From Paracoccaceae bacterium (GTDB taxonomy: Bacteria; Pseudomonadota; Alphaproteobacteria; Rhodobacterales; Rhodobacteraceae): a stretch of 64,000 nt of DNA. The stretch is taken from contig JANSYL010000001.1 of the NCBI GenBank assembly GCA_024742455.1, positions 186,001 to 250,000 of the forward strand. Reading direction: 5' to 3'. The notes below the pieces were generated by a model, which had not been told where the DNA came from, ran no database searches, and was given only the letters and a program-made list of their open reading frames with translations. Below, in pieces: positions 42,901 through 51,895 of the stretch. How positions within the stretch are numbered: the stretch's first letter is position 1; every line of letters begins with the position of its first letter. The position numbers and the translations under genes are program-made.

Positions 42901-43024
42901 GGCGGGGTTTGACCCCGCCGAGGCGGTTGCCCGGGTTTCACGCCGGGATGGCAAGATGGATTGAAACCCCAATCCTCAGCGCGGTCCGATGGTCGGGGGC
43001 GGCGGGGTCAAGGCCCCCCCTACC
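42901..43024. repeat. REP-like inverted repeat between convergent glk and ccmE
   Basis: GGCGGGGT-TTG-ACCCCGCC (42901-42919) forms a hairpin right after the glk stop; a diverged inverted copy, GGCGGGGTCAAGGCCCCCCC (43001-43020) plus TACC, lies at the other end and overlaps the ccmE stop. The element fills the whole intergenic space and may end both transcripts. Confidence 0.6.
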
Positions 43025-43463
43025 CGTTCGGGTCGCGGTAGACGCCCTGTTCCTCCAGCGCGTCGATCACCTCGGCCGGCATGTAGGTTTCATCATGCCG
43101 GGCCAGGATTTCGGTGGCCTCGAACACCCCGTCGACAAGGCGGCCCGTGCCGACCATGCCTTCGCCCTCACCGAACAGATCGGGCAGGATGCCGGTATAG
43201 GTGACCGGCACCGACGCGCCGCCATCGGTCACGGCGAAACTGATCCGCTCCCCTTCACCGCGCACAAGCGTGCCTTCTTCGACAAGGCCGCCGATGCGGA
43301 ACACTTCGGAAGGCGGCGGCGGATCGGCGACGATTTCGGAGGGGGGACGGAAGAAGTTGATCCCGTCGCGCATCGCATAGCCGATCAGCGCGGCCGACAG
43401 CCCGAGGGCGACAGTGGCGACCAGGATGATCTGGATCCGGCGTTGTTTCTTGAGGCCGCGCAT
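43020..43463 (-). CDS. ccmE: Cytochrome c maturation protein CcmE
   Basis: 147-aa heme chaperone. Membrane anchor IILVATVALGLSAALIGYAM (12-31), OB-fold periplasmic domain (PSEVFRIGGLVEEGTLVRG, YTGILPDLFGEGEG) and heme-binding His in ILARHDETYMP near the end. Accepts heme from CcmC/D and delivers it to apocytochrome c via CcmF/H. It precedes no other ccm gene here; argC is 19 bp upstream on the same strand. Confidence 0.95.
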   Translation of the reverse strand: MRGLKKQRRIQIILVATVALGLSAALIGYAMRDGINFFRPPSEIVADPPPPSEVFRIGGLVEEGTLVRGEGERISFAVTDGGASVPVTYTGILPDLFGEGEGMVGTGRLVDGVFEATEILARHDETYMPAEVIDALEEQGVYRDPNG

Positions 43464-43482
43464 CGGCCCTCCTTCATTCGTG

Positions 43483-44511
43483 TCAGGGGAAGAGCGGCGC
43501 GCCGGTCAGCCCCGTGGTTTCTTCAATCCCGAGCATCAGGTTCGCGTTCTGCAACGCCTGCCCCGACGAGCCCTTGCACAAATTGTCGAGCGCCACGAAA
43601 ACCTGCGCCCGCCCTGCCCGCCGGTCCGCCGTCACACCGACATGGGCATAGTTCGACCCGCGCACGTCATGGGTCGAGGGAGCCTTGCCGAAAGGCAGCA
43701 CGTGGAGGAACGGTTCCTCCGCGTAGGCCCCGGCCAGCGCGCCATAAATAGCCTGCGGATCACCCTTCACATAGATGGTGGCCAAAATGCCGCGGTTCAT
43801 GGGCGCAAGATGCGGGGTGAACTGCACCTCGACGGTCCGCCCGGCAAGGCGCGAAAACTCCTGATCGAATTCGCCCAGGTGCCGGTGCGTGCCGCCGTAA
43901 CCATAGGGATTGGCGCCTTCGGAAAGCTCGGCATGAAGCAGGTTTTCCTTCAGGCTGCGGCCCGCGCCCGAAACGCCGACCACGAGGTTGAGGATGATTT
44001 CGTCAAGGTCGATCAGCCCTGCCCTGATCAGGGGCACAAGGCCGAACTGCCCGGTGGCCGCGTTGCAGCCGGTGCAGGCGACCAGCCGCGCGCGCCGGAT
44101 GTCGTCGCGGTAGAATTCGGTCAGGCCATAGACCGCCTGCGCCTGAAGCTCGGGCGCGTCATGGGGTTTGCCATACCATTTCTCATAGGCCGCGACATCG
44201 CGCAGGCGGAAATCGGCGCTGAGGTCGATTACCTTCAGGTCGCGCGGCAGGGCCTTGATGACGGCCTGGCTGGTCGCGTGGGGCAGCGCACAGAACGCCA
44301 GGTCGATGCCCGCGAAATCGACATCCTCGATTCTGACCAGATCGGGCAGGCCGCGGCCGCGCAGGAACGGATAGACATCGCCCATCTCCAACCCCGCCTT
44401 CCGGTCACCGGTCAGGGCGGCGATGCTCAGGTCGGGGTGGCCGAGGATCAGCCGGGCAAGCTCGGCCCCGGTATAGCCGGAGGCGCCGAGAATGGCGATC
44501 TTGTGGGTCAT
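43483..44511 (-). CDS. argC: N-acetyl-gamma-glutamyl-phosphate reductase
   Basis: 342 aa, third step of arginine synthesis. NADP loop [18 protein letters not shown], catalytic Cys in [19 protein letters not shown], and the [16 protein letters not shown] region with the conserved acid-base His. Same-strand neighbour of murI with 30 bp between. Confidence 0.95.
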   Translation of the reverse strand: MTHKIAILGASGYTGAELARLILGHPDLSIAALTGDRKAGLEMGDVYPFLRGRGLPDLVRIEDVDFAGIDLAFCALPHATSQAVIKALPRDLKVIDLSADFRLRDVAAYEKWYGKPHDAPELQAQAVYGLTEFYRDDIRRARLVACTGCNAATGQFGLVPLIRAGLIDLDEIILNLVVGVSGAGRSLKENLLHAELSEGANPYGYGGTHRHLGEFDQEFSRLAGRTVEVQFTPHLAPMNRGILATIYVKGDPQAIYGALAGAYAEEPFLHVLPFGKAPSTHDVRGSNYAHVGVTADRRAGRAQVFVALDNLCKGSSGQALQNANLMLGIEETTGLTGAPLFP

Positions 44512-44541
44512 GGTCGGGTCTCGTGGAACGGAAACGAAAGG

Positions 44542-45360
44542 TCAGATATCTGCGGCGGTGAACTCGATCCGGCGTCGCAGGAACTGGGTCGCCTTGTTCG
44601 ACACCGACGCCGGGTCGCCCGTCGTCACGAAACGGGTCCCCTGCCCGTCCCCGATGAATTCCGGGCGGCGCGCCAGGTAATCGGCCAGCGCCTCGGCCAC
44701 CAGATCGGGCTGCGAATAGACCGCGACGCCCTCGCCAAGCGCATCGCGGAACACGTCCTCGACCAGCGGATAATGGGTGCAGCCGAGGATCGCGGCCTCG
44801 GGTTTCGGCATCCGCCGCATCAGTGCCTCGACATGGCTGCGGACCAGCGCATCGGCCAGGATCATGTCGCCCATCTCGATCGCGTCGACGACGCCGGCGC
44901 AGGGCTGTGCCTCGACATCGACACCCACGGCGCGAAAGGCCAGTTCGCGCTGGAACGCACGGCTGGAGACGGTCGCAGGGGTGGCGAACAGCGCGACATG
45001 CTCCACCGCGACGGGGCGCGGCGGGGAATTGTCGCCCCATTTGCGTTCGGTCAGCGCCTCGATCAGCGGCACGAAGACGCCCAGAACGCGCTTGTCCTGG
45101 GGCACCCAGCCTTCCTGCATCCGGCGCAGCGCGGCGGCCGAGGCGGTGTTGCACGCCAGGATCACCAGGTCGCAGCCCATATCGAACAGCGCCTGAACGC
45201 CCCGTGTGGTCAGGTCATAGATGTCATCGGCATCGCGCACGCCATAGGGCGTGTGGGCATTGTCGCCGAAATAGACCAGCGGCAGGTCCGGCAGGCGCGC
45301 CTCGACCGCGCTGAGCACGGTCAGACCACCGAGCCCGGAATCGAAAATCCCTACCGCCAT
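44542..45360 (-). CDS. murI: Glutamate racemase
   Basis: 272 aa. Provides D-glutamate for peptidoglycan. [16 protein letters not shown] with the proton-relay Asp, first Cys in [12 protein letters not shown], second Cys in [12 protein letters not shown], and [15 protein letters not shown] directly abuts the acyltransferase stop (45361). Confidence 0.95.
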   Translation of the reverse strand: MAVGIFDSGLGGLTVLSAVEARLPDLPLVYFGDNAHTPYGVRDADDIYDLTTRGVQALFDMGCDLVILACNTASAAALRRMQEGWVPQDKRVLGVFVPLIEALTERKWGDNSPPRPVAVEHVALFATPATVSSRAFQRELAFRAVGVDVEAQPCAGVVDAIEMGDMILADALVRSHVEALMRRMPKPEAAILGCTHYPLVEDVFRDALGEGVAVYSQPDLVAEALADYLARRPEFIGDGQGTRFVTTGDPASVSNKATQFLRRRIEFTAADI

Positions 45361-46299
45361 TCAATACCTGTCCTTCAGCCGCCCGCGCACGATGCCCTGA
45401 TCGGCATTGGGGTCGCGGTGACGATCCTCGAACTCGAACCCGCGCAGATTGGTATCGAGCGGGCGCGGGCTGAGCCTATAGGTGGTTTCACGCAGAAAGG
45501 CCATCATCGCCCTTGCGTCGCGGGCATAGGGTTCCAGATCGGCGCGCGGGATCGGATCGCCGATCACCACCTGAACGGGCGAATTCACGCGCGCCTTGAA
45601 TTCCTTGATGAAAAGACCGGTGCGCAGGGTGTAATGCACATGGCTCATCAGCTGGAAGAGGCGTGAATTGTGACCGTCGAAAAACAGCGGAACCACTGTC
45701 GCCTCGGATTTGGCGATCATCCGCGCGGTGAAGCTGCGCCAGCCCGGATCCATCGGCTGACCGAAGGGGCGTGCCGCCGTCGACACGGTGCCGCCGGGGA
45801 AAATGCCGATCGCCCCGCCCTCGGCCAGGAACCGCAGCGCGTCCTTGCGGGTCTGGATGTTCAGCGCCATCGCCTCTTTCGTGTCGTCGAACGAGATCGG
45901 CAGGATGATCCGGTTGATATCCTCGGCCTTGCGGAACACCCGGTGTGCGAGGATGCGGAAATCGCCGCGCGACTGGCTGAGGATATGGCCCATCATCAGC
46001 CCGTCGAGGATGCCATAGGGGTGGTTGGCGATCAGCACCACGGGCCCCTCGGCCGGGATATTGTCGAGGCTGCCGCCGATCACCTCGAGCCGGAACCCGT
46101 AGCGGTCGACCATGACGCCCCAGAAATCCTTGCCCTGCCGGACCTCGTCGTCATAGCCCTCGGCGCGCTTGATCAGGCCCAGACGGCCGGTCGCGTTTTC
46201 CATGACGCGGATCATCGCGCGGCCCGTGCGCGAGGCGGCGGCGCTGGCATAGGTGATGTCGCGCGCCACCTGACGCTCTGTGTCGTTGCGTTTCGGCAT
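45361..46299 (-). CDS. Lysophospholipid acyltransferase family protein (PlsC-like)
   Basis: 312 aa. Acyltransferase site NHPYGILDGLMMGH carries a His-to-Asp spacing of five residues (HPYGILD) instead of the canonical HX4D, as in other members of the HPxGxxDG type; motif III-like IGIFPGGTVSTA is present. Likely acylates a lysolipid at the inner membrane (in Roseobacter possibly ornithine lipid or phosphatidic acid). Adjacent to murI with no gap, so expressed together. Confidence 0.82.
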   Translation of the reverse strand: MPKRNDTERQVARDITYASAAASRTGRAMIRVMENATGRLGLIKRAEGYDDEVRQGKDFWGVMVDRYGFRLEVIGGSLDNIPAEGPVVLIANHPYGILDGLMMGHILSQSRGDFRILAHRVFRKAEDINRIILPISFDDTKEAMALNIQTRKDALRFLAEGGAIGIFPGGTVSTAARPFGQPMDPGWRSFTARMIAKSEATVVPLFFDGHNSRLFQLMSHVHYTLRTGLFIKEFKARVNSPVQVVIGDPIPRADLEPYARDARAMMAFLRETTYRLSPRPLDTNLRGFEFEDRHRDPNADQGIVRGRLKDRY

Positions 46300-46372
46300 G
46301 GGACGCCGGGCTACCTTTTTCCGAATGGACGTCGTCTGGAAATATGCCGTCGCAAACGATCCGTCCAGCGAT

Positions 46373-47335
46373 TCACGCGCGGCCCGTGCCCCAGAGGCAG
46401 ATCAGGTCCATCGCCACATGGGCGGCGGCCACTGCGGTGATGCCGGCAGGATCGAAGGGGGGCGACACCTCGACCACGTCGCCACCCACCAGGTTGATCC
46501 CCGCAAGCCCCCTGAGCAGGATCGCGGCCTCCCGGCTGGACAATCCGCCCCAGACCGGTGTGCCAGTGCCGGGCGCAAAGGCCGGGTCGAGCCCGTCAAT
46601 GTCGAAGCTGAGATAGGCCGGGCGGCGCCGCGCCTTTTCGCGCAGCGTTTCGGCCACCGCCGCCGGTCCTCGCGCGGCCACGGCCCGGGCGTCGATGATC
46701 TCGATCCCCAGGTTGTCGGCGACCACGGTGCGGATGCCGATATGGGCCGAGGCCGCGACATCGATCAGCCCCTCCTTCACGGCGGTATAGCAAAAGGTGC
46801 CATGGTCGATGCGGGCGGGGTTGTCGTCGGGCCAGGTGTCGGTATGGGCGTCGATCTGGATCAGCGCGACGGGGCCGTGCCTGGCGGCATGGGCGCGCAG
46901 GATCGGCAGGGTGATGGAATGATCGCCCCCCAGCGTGATCGCCGCCGCACCCGCCTGCAGAATGCCCGCGATATGGGCCTCGATCCGGGCGGGGACATCG
47001 GCGGCATGGGCATAATCGAAGGCCATGTCGCCGTAATCGACCATCGCCAGCGATTCCAGCGGGGAATACCCGTCCCACCCGTAAGGCGGATCACAGGGCA
47101 GCAGCGCCGAGGCCTCGCGGATCGCGCGCGGGCCCAGCCGGGTGCCGGGCCGGTTCGTCACCGCCTGGTCGAAGGGGATGCCGGTGATCGCAAGATCGAC
47201 CCCTGCCAGGTCCTTGCTGTACCGGCGGCGCAGGAAACTGGGCACGCCGGCAAAGACGTTTTCAAAGGCCAGGCCCTTCAGGTCGGTCGCGGTGATTGCG
47301 CGGTCCACCTCGTCTTTCGCGTCTTCCAAAGCCAT
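46373..47335 (-). CDS. speB: Agmatinase-family ureohydrolase, second copy
   Basis: 320 aa. Mn ligands in TLGGDHSITLP, QIDAHTDTWPD and LSFDIDGLDPAFAPGTGTPV, entrance IPFDQAVTNRPGTRLGP. Closer to canonical agmatinase than the copy at 20780 (SFDIDGLDP against SFDIDFIDP). Divergent from the flavin reductase gene. Putrescine synthesis from agmatine is the likely role; guanidinobutyrase is an alternative. Confidence 0.9.
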   Translation of the reverse strand: MALEDAKDEVDRAITATDLKGLAFENVFAGVPSFLRRRYSKDLAGVDLAITGIPFDQAVTNRPGTRLGPRAIREASALLPCDPPYGWDGYSPLESLAMVDYGDMAFDYAHAADVPARIEAHIAGILQAGAAAITLGGDHSITLPILRAHAARHGPVALIQIDAHTDTWPDDNPARIDHGTFCYTAVKEGLIDVAASAHIGIRTVVADNLGIEIIDARAVAARGPAAVAETLREKARRRPAYLSFDIDGLDPAFAPGTGTPVWGGLSSREAAILLRGLAGINLVGGDVVEVSPPFDPAGITAVAAAHVAMDLICLWGTGRA

Positions 47336-47474
47336 GTCGCGCCCTTTTCAGGATCCCCTGTGCCCCGTCCTACCGGTCTGCGGGTCCGTCGCCAATGGGC
47401 GGGTTGCCTTCGGACCTTGTCATCGGGCAAGGCTGCGCCACCTAACGCGACACGGGCGGCAAGAGGCGCAAGCG

Positions 47475-47999
47475 ATGGCGGAGACCGGCACAGACGGAAC
47501 CCTGGATGACCTGCGCACGCATTTCATCGAAGGCATGAGCCGGGCGGCGGCCTCGGTGTCGGTCGTCACCACCGACGGGCCCGCCGGGCGCGGCGGCGTC
47601 ACCGTTTCGGCGATGACATCGATTTCCGCCGATGGTCCGCAGCCCACCATGCTGACCTGTATCAATGCCGACGCGACCCCCCTGCCGCAGATCCTGGAAA
47701 ACCGGGTGTTCTGCATCAACGTGCTGCGCGTGGACCAGGTGGAGGTGTCCGACATCTTCGCCTCGCGCCTGCCCGGCCCGGGCGGCGACAAGTTCGCCGC
47801 CGTCAGGACAGAGACGATGGTCACCGGCGCCCCCCGGCTGAGCGATGCGCTGGTCAGCTTCGATTGCCGCCTGATCTCGGCCGACAGGATCGGCACCCAT
47901 CACATCTGCATCGGCGCGGTCGAATCGGTGGCCGTGGCCCCCACGGGCGACCCGCTGCTTTACGGGATGCGGCGGTACCTGCGCGCCCAGGATCACTGA
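47475..47999 (+). CDS. Flavin reductase-like FMN-binding protein
   Basis: 174 aa from ATG 47475. FMN-binding split barrel: SVVTTDGPAGRGGVTVSAM, DATPLPQILENRVFCINVLR and the terminal LYGMRRYLRAQ region. Such proteins supply reduced FMN to two-component monooxygenases. 4 bp before mazG (GTG start), so co-transcribed. Partner monooxygenase not in the window. Confidence 0.9.
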   Translation: MAETGTDGTLDDLRTHFIEGMSRAAASVSVVTTDGPAGRGGVTVSAMTSISADGPQPTMLTCINADATPLPQILENRVFCINVLRVDQVEVSDIFASRLPGPGGDKFAAVRTETMVTGAPRLSDALVSFDCRLISADRIGTHHICIGAVESVAVAPTGDPLLYGMRRYLRAQDH

Positions 48000-48003
48000 G
48001 CCC

Positions 48004-48816
48004 GTGGCCCGCACCCCTGTCCCCGACCCGTCCCTGCCGCCGATCGACCGGCTTCTGGCCGTGATGGCCGCGCTGCGCGACCCCCGGACCGGCTGCCCCT
48101 GGGATATCGAACAGGATTTCGCCACCATCGCCCCCTACACGATCGAAGAGGCCTACGAGGTCGCCGATGCCATCGCACGCGGCGACATGGACGACCTGAA
48201 GGGCGAGTTGGGCGACCTGCTGCTGCAGGTGGTGTTCCATGCGCAGATGGCGCAGGAGGCCGGGCGGTTCAGCTTCGACGATGTGGCCGGGGCCATCGCC
48301 GACAAGATGATTGTCCGCCACCCGCATATCTTCGGCGAGGAAAGCCGCGACAAGTCGGCCGAAGACCAGGTGCGCGACTGGGAAACGGTCAAGGCGGCCG
48401 AACGCGCCGCACGGGACAAGGGCGGCGTTCTGGATGACGTGGCCCTGGGCCTGCCCGCCCTGATGCGGGCCGAAAAGCTGCAGAAACGGGCCGCACGGGT
48501 CGGGTTCGACTGGCCCGATGCGGGCCATGTCATCGACAAGATCGCCGAGGAAGCACGCGAACTGGCCGAGGCGCGCGACACCCTGAGCCAGGACGAGATC
48601 GCGGATGAAATGGGGGACCTGCTGTTCGTGATGGCCAACCTTGCCCGGCATCTGAAGGTCGACCCGGAAACCGCGCTCCGTGCCACGAATGAGAAATTCG
48701 TCCGCCGTTTCCGCGATATCGAAGCGGCGCTGGCGGCCCGTGGCAAGCGGCCGGAAGACAGCGATCTGGCCGAGATGGACGTGCTGTGGGATGCGGCCAA
48801 GGCCAAGGGATTGTGA
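48004..48816 (+). CDS. mazG: Nucleoside triphosphate pyrophosphohydrolase MazG
   Basis: 270 aa with a GTG start at 48004. Two MazG repeats: TIEEAYEVADAIARGD with ELGDLLLQVVFHAQ, and ARELAEARDT with DEIADEMGDLLFVMANLA; both keep the EExxE and ExxD metal residues. Hydrolyses aberrant NTPs and can lower ppGpp in E. coli. Family length matches E. coli. Confidence 0.94.
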   Translation: MARTPVPDPSLPPIDRLLAVMAALRDPRTGCPWDIEQDFATIAPYTIEEAYEVADAIARGDMDDLKGELGDLLLQVVFHAQMAQEAGRFSFDDVAGAIADKMIVRHPHIFGEESRDKSAEDQVRDWETVKAAERAARDKGGVLDDVALGLPALMRAEKLQKRAARVGFDWPDAGHVIDKIAEEARELAEARDTLSQDEIADEMGDLLFVMANLARHLKVDPETALRATNEKFVRRFRDIEAALAARGKRPEDSDLAEMDVLWDAAKAKGL

Positions 48817-48873
48817 TCGCCATTTCCGTGATCGGCGTTTGGCGGGCCCCGGTGGCGTGCTACCCTTTCGTTC

Positions 48874-49236
48874 ATGAAACACGCCGCCCTGATCGCCCTG
48901 ATCGCCGCCACCCCGTCCGCAGCCAACGCGGTTGAGCTGCACTGCCTTGGCCGGGACCCGTTTTTCATGATGGTCCTCAACACCGACACCGCGACCTTCG
49001 ATTATCTTGGCGACGGCGTGTTCGAGCTTGACCCCGCCCTGTCCGCCCCCTTGGGCGATTTTGAACAGACCGCACTGATGACAGCCGGCGGGCCGGTGCC
49101 GGTGTTTCTGGAACGCCGGGAATGCACGTCGATGATGGGCGTCAGCTTGCCCTTCGCCATCGAGGTCGGTATTCCCGCCTTTGCGGGGCAACGCCCCGCC
49201 AATGGATGCTGCAGGGACGCCACCCCCCAGGAATGA
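48874..49236 (+). CDS. Secreted hypothetical protein, COG3650/lysozyme-inhibitor-like tail
   Basis: 120 aa with signal peptide MKHAALIALIAATPSAANA. Mature part has four cysteines; the C-terminal pattern C-T-SMMGVSLPF...G-x-CC resembles the end of small lipoprotein-like periplasmic proteins (COG3650/MliC-like), but similarity is only by eye. The stop overlaps the DMT-gene ATG (ATGA). Function unknown. Confidence 0.7.
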   Translation: MKHAALIALIAATPSAANAVELHCLGRDPFFMMVLNTDTATFDYLGDGVFELDPALSAPLGDFEQTALMTAGGPVPVFLERRECTSMMGVSLPFAIEVGIPAFAGQRPANGCCRDATPQE

Positions 49237-50132
49237 CACTTGCCCCCGCCCACGCGGCCCCGGTCGAACCGCTCAAGGCGGCGGTTTGGATGATCGGGGC
49301 GATCGTGTCCTTCTCGACCATGGCGGTCGCGGGGCGTGCGGCGGCTTTGGAATTGTCGACCTTCGAGATGATGACCTATCGGTCGGCCATCGGCGTGGTG
49401 ATCGTGCTTGTCCTGGGCGCGGCCTTCGGCACATTGGGCCAGGTCACGCGGCGCCGGCTGGACCTGCACCTGTGGCGCAACCTGGCCCATTTCACCGGGC
49501 AGAACCTGTGGTTTTACGCCGTCACGGTCAGCCCGCTGGCGCTGGTCTTCGCGCTCGAGTTTACCTCGCCGCTCTGGGTGATGGTTCTGGCCGCGATTTT
49601 CCTGGGTGAACGGCTGACGGGGGCCAAGGTGATGGCCGGGCTGATCGGGTTCGCGGGCGTGTTGCTTGTGGTCCAGCCGGGCAGCGCGCCGCTGAGCACC
49701 GGGATGATTGCCGCGGCCTCGGCCGCCGTGTTCTTTGCCACCACCGCGATCTTCACCAAGCGGCTGACCCGGACCGAGACGATCACCTGCATCCTGTTCT
49801 ACCTGACGGTGATGCAGCTGGTCATCGGCCTGATCGTGTGCCTGGCCGATGGGCATATGACCGTGCCCTCCGCGGCGACCTGGCCCTGGATCGCGGTGAT
49901 CGCGGTGTGCGGGCTGGCCGCGCATTTCTGCCTGACCACCGCGCTCAGCCTTGCGCCCGCCTCGGTGGTGATGCCGATGGATTTTGCCCGCCTGCCCGCC
50001 ATCGCGCTGGTTGGGCTGATGTTTTATGCCGAGCCTCTGCAATGGGGCGTGCTGGCGGGGGCGATTTTGATTTTCGGCGCCAACTACATCAACATAATCG
50101 GCATGCAGCGCGCGGCGCGGAATGTAGCATAA
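49233..50132 (+). CDS. DMT/EamA-family exporter
   Basis: 299 aa, ten helices in two EamA repeats (AVWMIGAIVSFSTMAVAGRA at the start; IAVIAVCGLAAHFCLTTALS in the second). A signature loop WFYAVTVSPLALVFALEFTSP is present. Substrate unknown, often amino acids or nucleoside-like metabolites. Start overlaps the upstream secreted-protein gene. Stop overlaps the 50129 palindrome. Confidence 0.88.
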   Translation: MTLAPAHAAPVEPLKAAVWMIGAIVSFSTMAVAGRAAALELSTFEMMTYRSAIGVVIVLVLGAAFGTLGQVTRRRLDLHLWRNLAHFTGQNLWFYAVTVSPLALVFALEFTSPLWVMVLAAIFLGERLTGAKVMAGLIGFAGVLLVVQPGSAPLSTGMIAAASAAVFFATTAIFTKRLTRTETITCILFYLTVMQLVIGLIVCLADGHMTVPSAATWPWIAVIAVCGLAAHFCLTTALSLAPASVVMPMDFARLPAIALVGLMFYAEPLQWGVLAGAILIFGANYINIIGMQRAARNVA

Positions 50133-50145
50133 CTGTCACAGTTAT
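50129..50145. promoter_or_regulatory. 17-bp palindrome before the FadL-like gene
   Basis: ATAACTGT-C-ACAGTTAT, 8-bp perfect arms about a single base. It begins at the DMT-gene stop and lies 118 bp upstream of the FadL-like ATG (50263). Dyad symmetry of this compactness suggests a regulator-binding site; it has no U run and is too short-stemmed for a classical terminator. Confidence 0.5.
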
Positions 50146-50747
50146 GGCCCCAAATGTCGTTCCGCGATGGCTGACGCAGGGTCAGAATTGACCGGATCGG
50201 ACCTTTCCCACCTTATCCACCGTCAAGGGACGGAACTTTACGGGATTGGGGAGGACACCACCATGACCCGCATCATGGCCGCAGGCGCGGCGCTTCTGGC
50301 AACCACGGCGCTGGCGCAGGCCGGCGGGATCGAACGGTCGAACCAGTCGATGGCTATCCTGTTCGAGGAAGGGACGTATCTGCAGTTCGGGCTGGGATAT
50401 TCGGACCCTGACGTGTCGGGATCGAACGCTGCAGGCGCATCCGGAGACATGGCACCGTCGTTTGTTTTGCCTTCGATCAGCTTTCGGACGGACATCTCCG
50501 AGCAGTTGTCTTTCGCGCTGATCCTCGATGAGCATGTGGGTGCGGATGTAGGTTATCCGGCGGGACCTTACACTGCGGCCGGGACGACTGCAGATTTGGA
50601 TGGCAGGGCTCTCACTGCATTGTTGCGCTACGAAATGCCAAACAACTTCAGCGTTTATGGTGGTGTGCGTGCGAGCCAAGTCGACGGCTGAAGTGCCCCT
50701 AGATTTGTAGACGCTTTGCCCCCTTACTTTGAGCCGAGGAGGCGACC

Positions 50748-51020
50748 ATGGGGACAAGCAACTACAGCGACGAGTTCAAGCGCGATGCGGTGCATCAGAT
50801 CACGGTGCGCGGGTATCCTGTTGGGGAGGTGTCCCGCCGCTTGGGGGTCAGCAAGTATTCTCTCTACAAGTGGGTGAAGCTGTTTGGGGAGCCGTCGCCG
50901 AAGCCGGGCGTCGATCACGAGGCCGAGAACCGCAGACTGAAGCGGGAACTGGCCCGTGTCACCGAGGAGCGCGACATCCTAAAAAAGGCAACGGCGTACT
51001 TCGCGCGCGAGTCCCAATGA
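50748..51020 (+). CDS. IS3-family OrfA, with -1 frameshift site
   Basis: 90-aa helix-turn-helix and leucine-zipper protein that binds the IS ends (EFKRDAVHQITVRGYPVGEV then GVSKYSLYKWVK). GAGGA upstream. A slippery heptamer A-AAA-AAG at 50981-50987, in zero-frame codons CTA AAA AAG, lies 31 bp before its stop; a -1 shift there joins OrfA to the orfB frame and gives the OrfAB transposase. OrfA alone acts as a regulator. Confidence 0.94.
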   Translation: MGTSNYSDEFKRDAVHQITVRGYPVGEVSRRLGVSKYSLYKWVKLFGEPSPKPGVDHEAENRRLKRELARVTEERDILKKATAYFARESQ

Positions 51021-51895
51021 AGTACGCCTTCATCCGGGCGCATCAGGACGAGTTCGGCGTCCGGGCCATGTGCCGGGTGCTACGGGTCCATTTCTCCGGC
51101 TTCTATGCATGGCTTAAGGAACCGTTAAGCCACCGCGCGCAGGAAGATCTGCGCCATACCGAACTGATCCGTCAGGCCTGGACTGACAGCGGCAAGGTCT
51201 ATGGTTATCGCAAGTTGACGGACGATCTGCGCGACCAGGGCGAATGCATCTCGGAGAACCGTGTTGCCCGGCTAGCGTCGTTGGCCGGGATCGCTGCGCA
51301 GATCGGCTACAGACGCCGCCCCGGCCGCTACGGCGGCAAGCCCGCGGTCGTGGCCGAGAACAGGCTGGAACAGAAGTTCGAGACATCCGCGCCCGATCAG
51401 ATCTGGGTCATCGACATCACTTACATCAAGACCCACGAGGGCTGGCTGTACCTGTGTGTCGTCATCGATCTGTTCTCGCGCCGCGTCGTTGGTTGGTCCG
51501 CCCAGTCCCGCATGACGACGGACCTGGCGCTCCAAGCTCTTCTGATGGCTGTCTGGCGACGAAAGCCGTCTGACCGGGTCACGGTGCATTCAGACCAGGG
51601 CTCCCAGTTCACCAGCCGCGAATGGCAGACCTTCCTCCGCCAGCACGACCTTGAACCGAGTATGAGCCGACGCGGGAACTGCCATGACAACGCAGTCGCG
51701 GAGAGCTTCTTCCAGCTCCTGAAACGGGAGCGCGTCCGGCGTCGCACTTACCCGACCCGCGATGCTGCCAGGCAGGACGTGTTCGAATACATCGAGCTGT
51801 TCTACAACACGAAGCGTAAGCACACGAACAACGGCATGCTGTCGCCCGTTGATTTCGAGATCAGACAGCAGAAACTGAATGAGGCAGGTGTCTAG
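51017..51895 (+). CDS. IS3-family OrfB transposase (DDE)
   Basis: 292 aa; ATG overlaps the orfA stop by 4 bp (ATGA). DDE catalytic acids in WVIDITYIK (first D), VHSDQGSQFTS (second D) and NAVAESFFQLLKRE (E), with the MSRRGNCHDNA loop typical of the family. Produced mainly as the OrfAB fusion by -1 frameshift. Intact, no internal stop. Confidence 0.95.
   Translation: MKYAFIRAHQDEFGVRAMCRVLRVHFSGFYAWLKEPLSHRAQEDLRHTELIRQAWTDSGKVYGYRKLTDDLRDQGECISENRVARLASLAGIAAQIGYRRRPGRYGGKPAVVAENRLEQKFETSAPDQIWVIDITYIKTHEGWLYLCVVIDLFSRRVVGWSAQSRMTTDLALQALLMAVWRRKPSDRVTVHSDQGSQFTSREWQTFLRQHDLEPSMSRRGNCHDNAVAESFFQLLKRERVRRRTYPTRDAARQDVFEYIELFYNTKRKHTNNGMLSPVDFEIRQQKLNEAGV

Noticed and set aside
43483-50132. 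Toxin-antitoxin or restriction system in the housekeeping stretch
   Set aside because: All genes here fit core metabolism or transport, with no paired small genes of toxin type.
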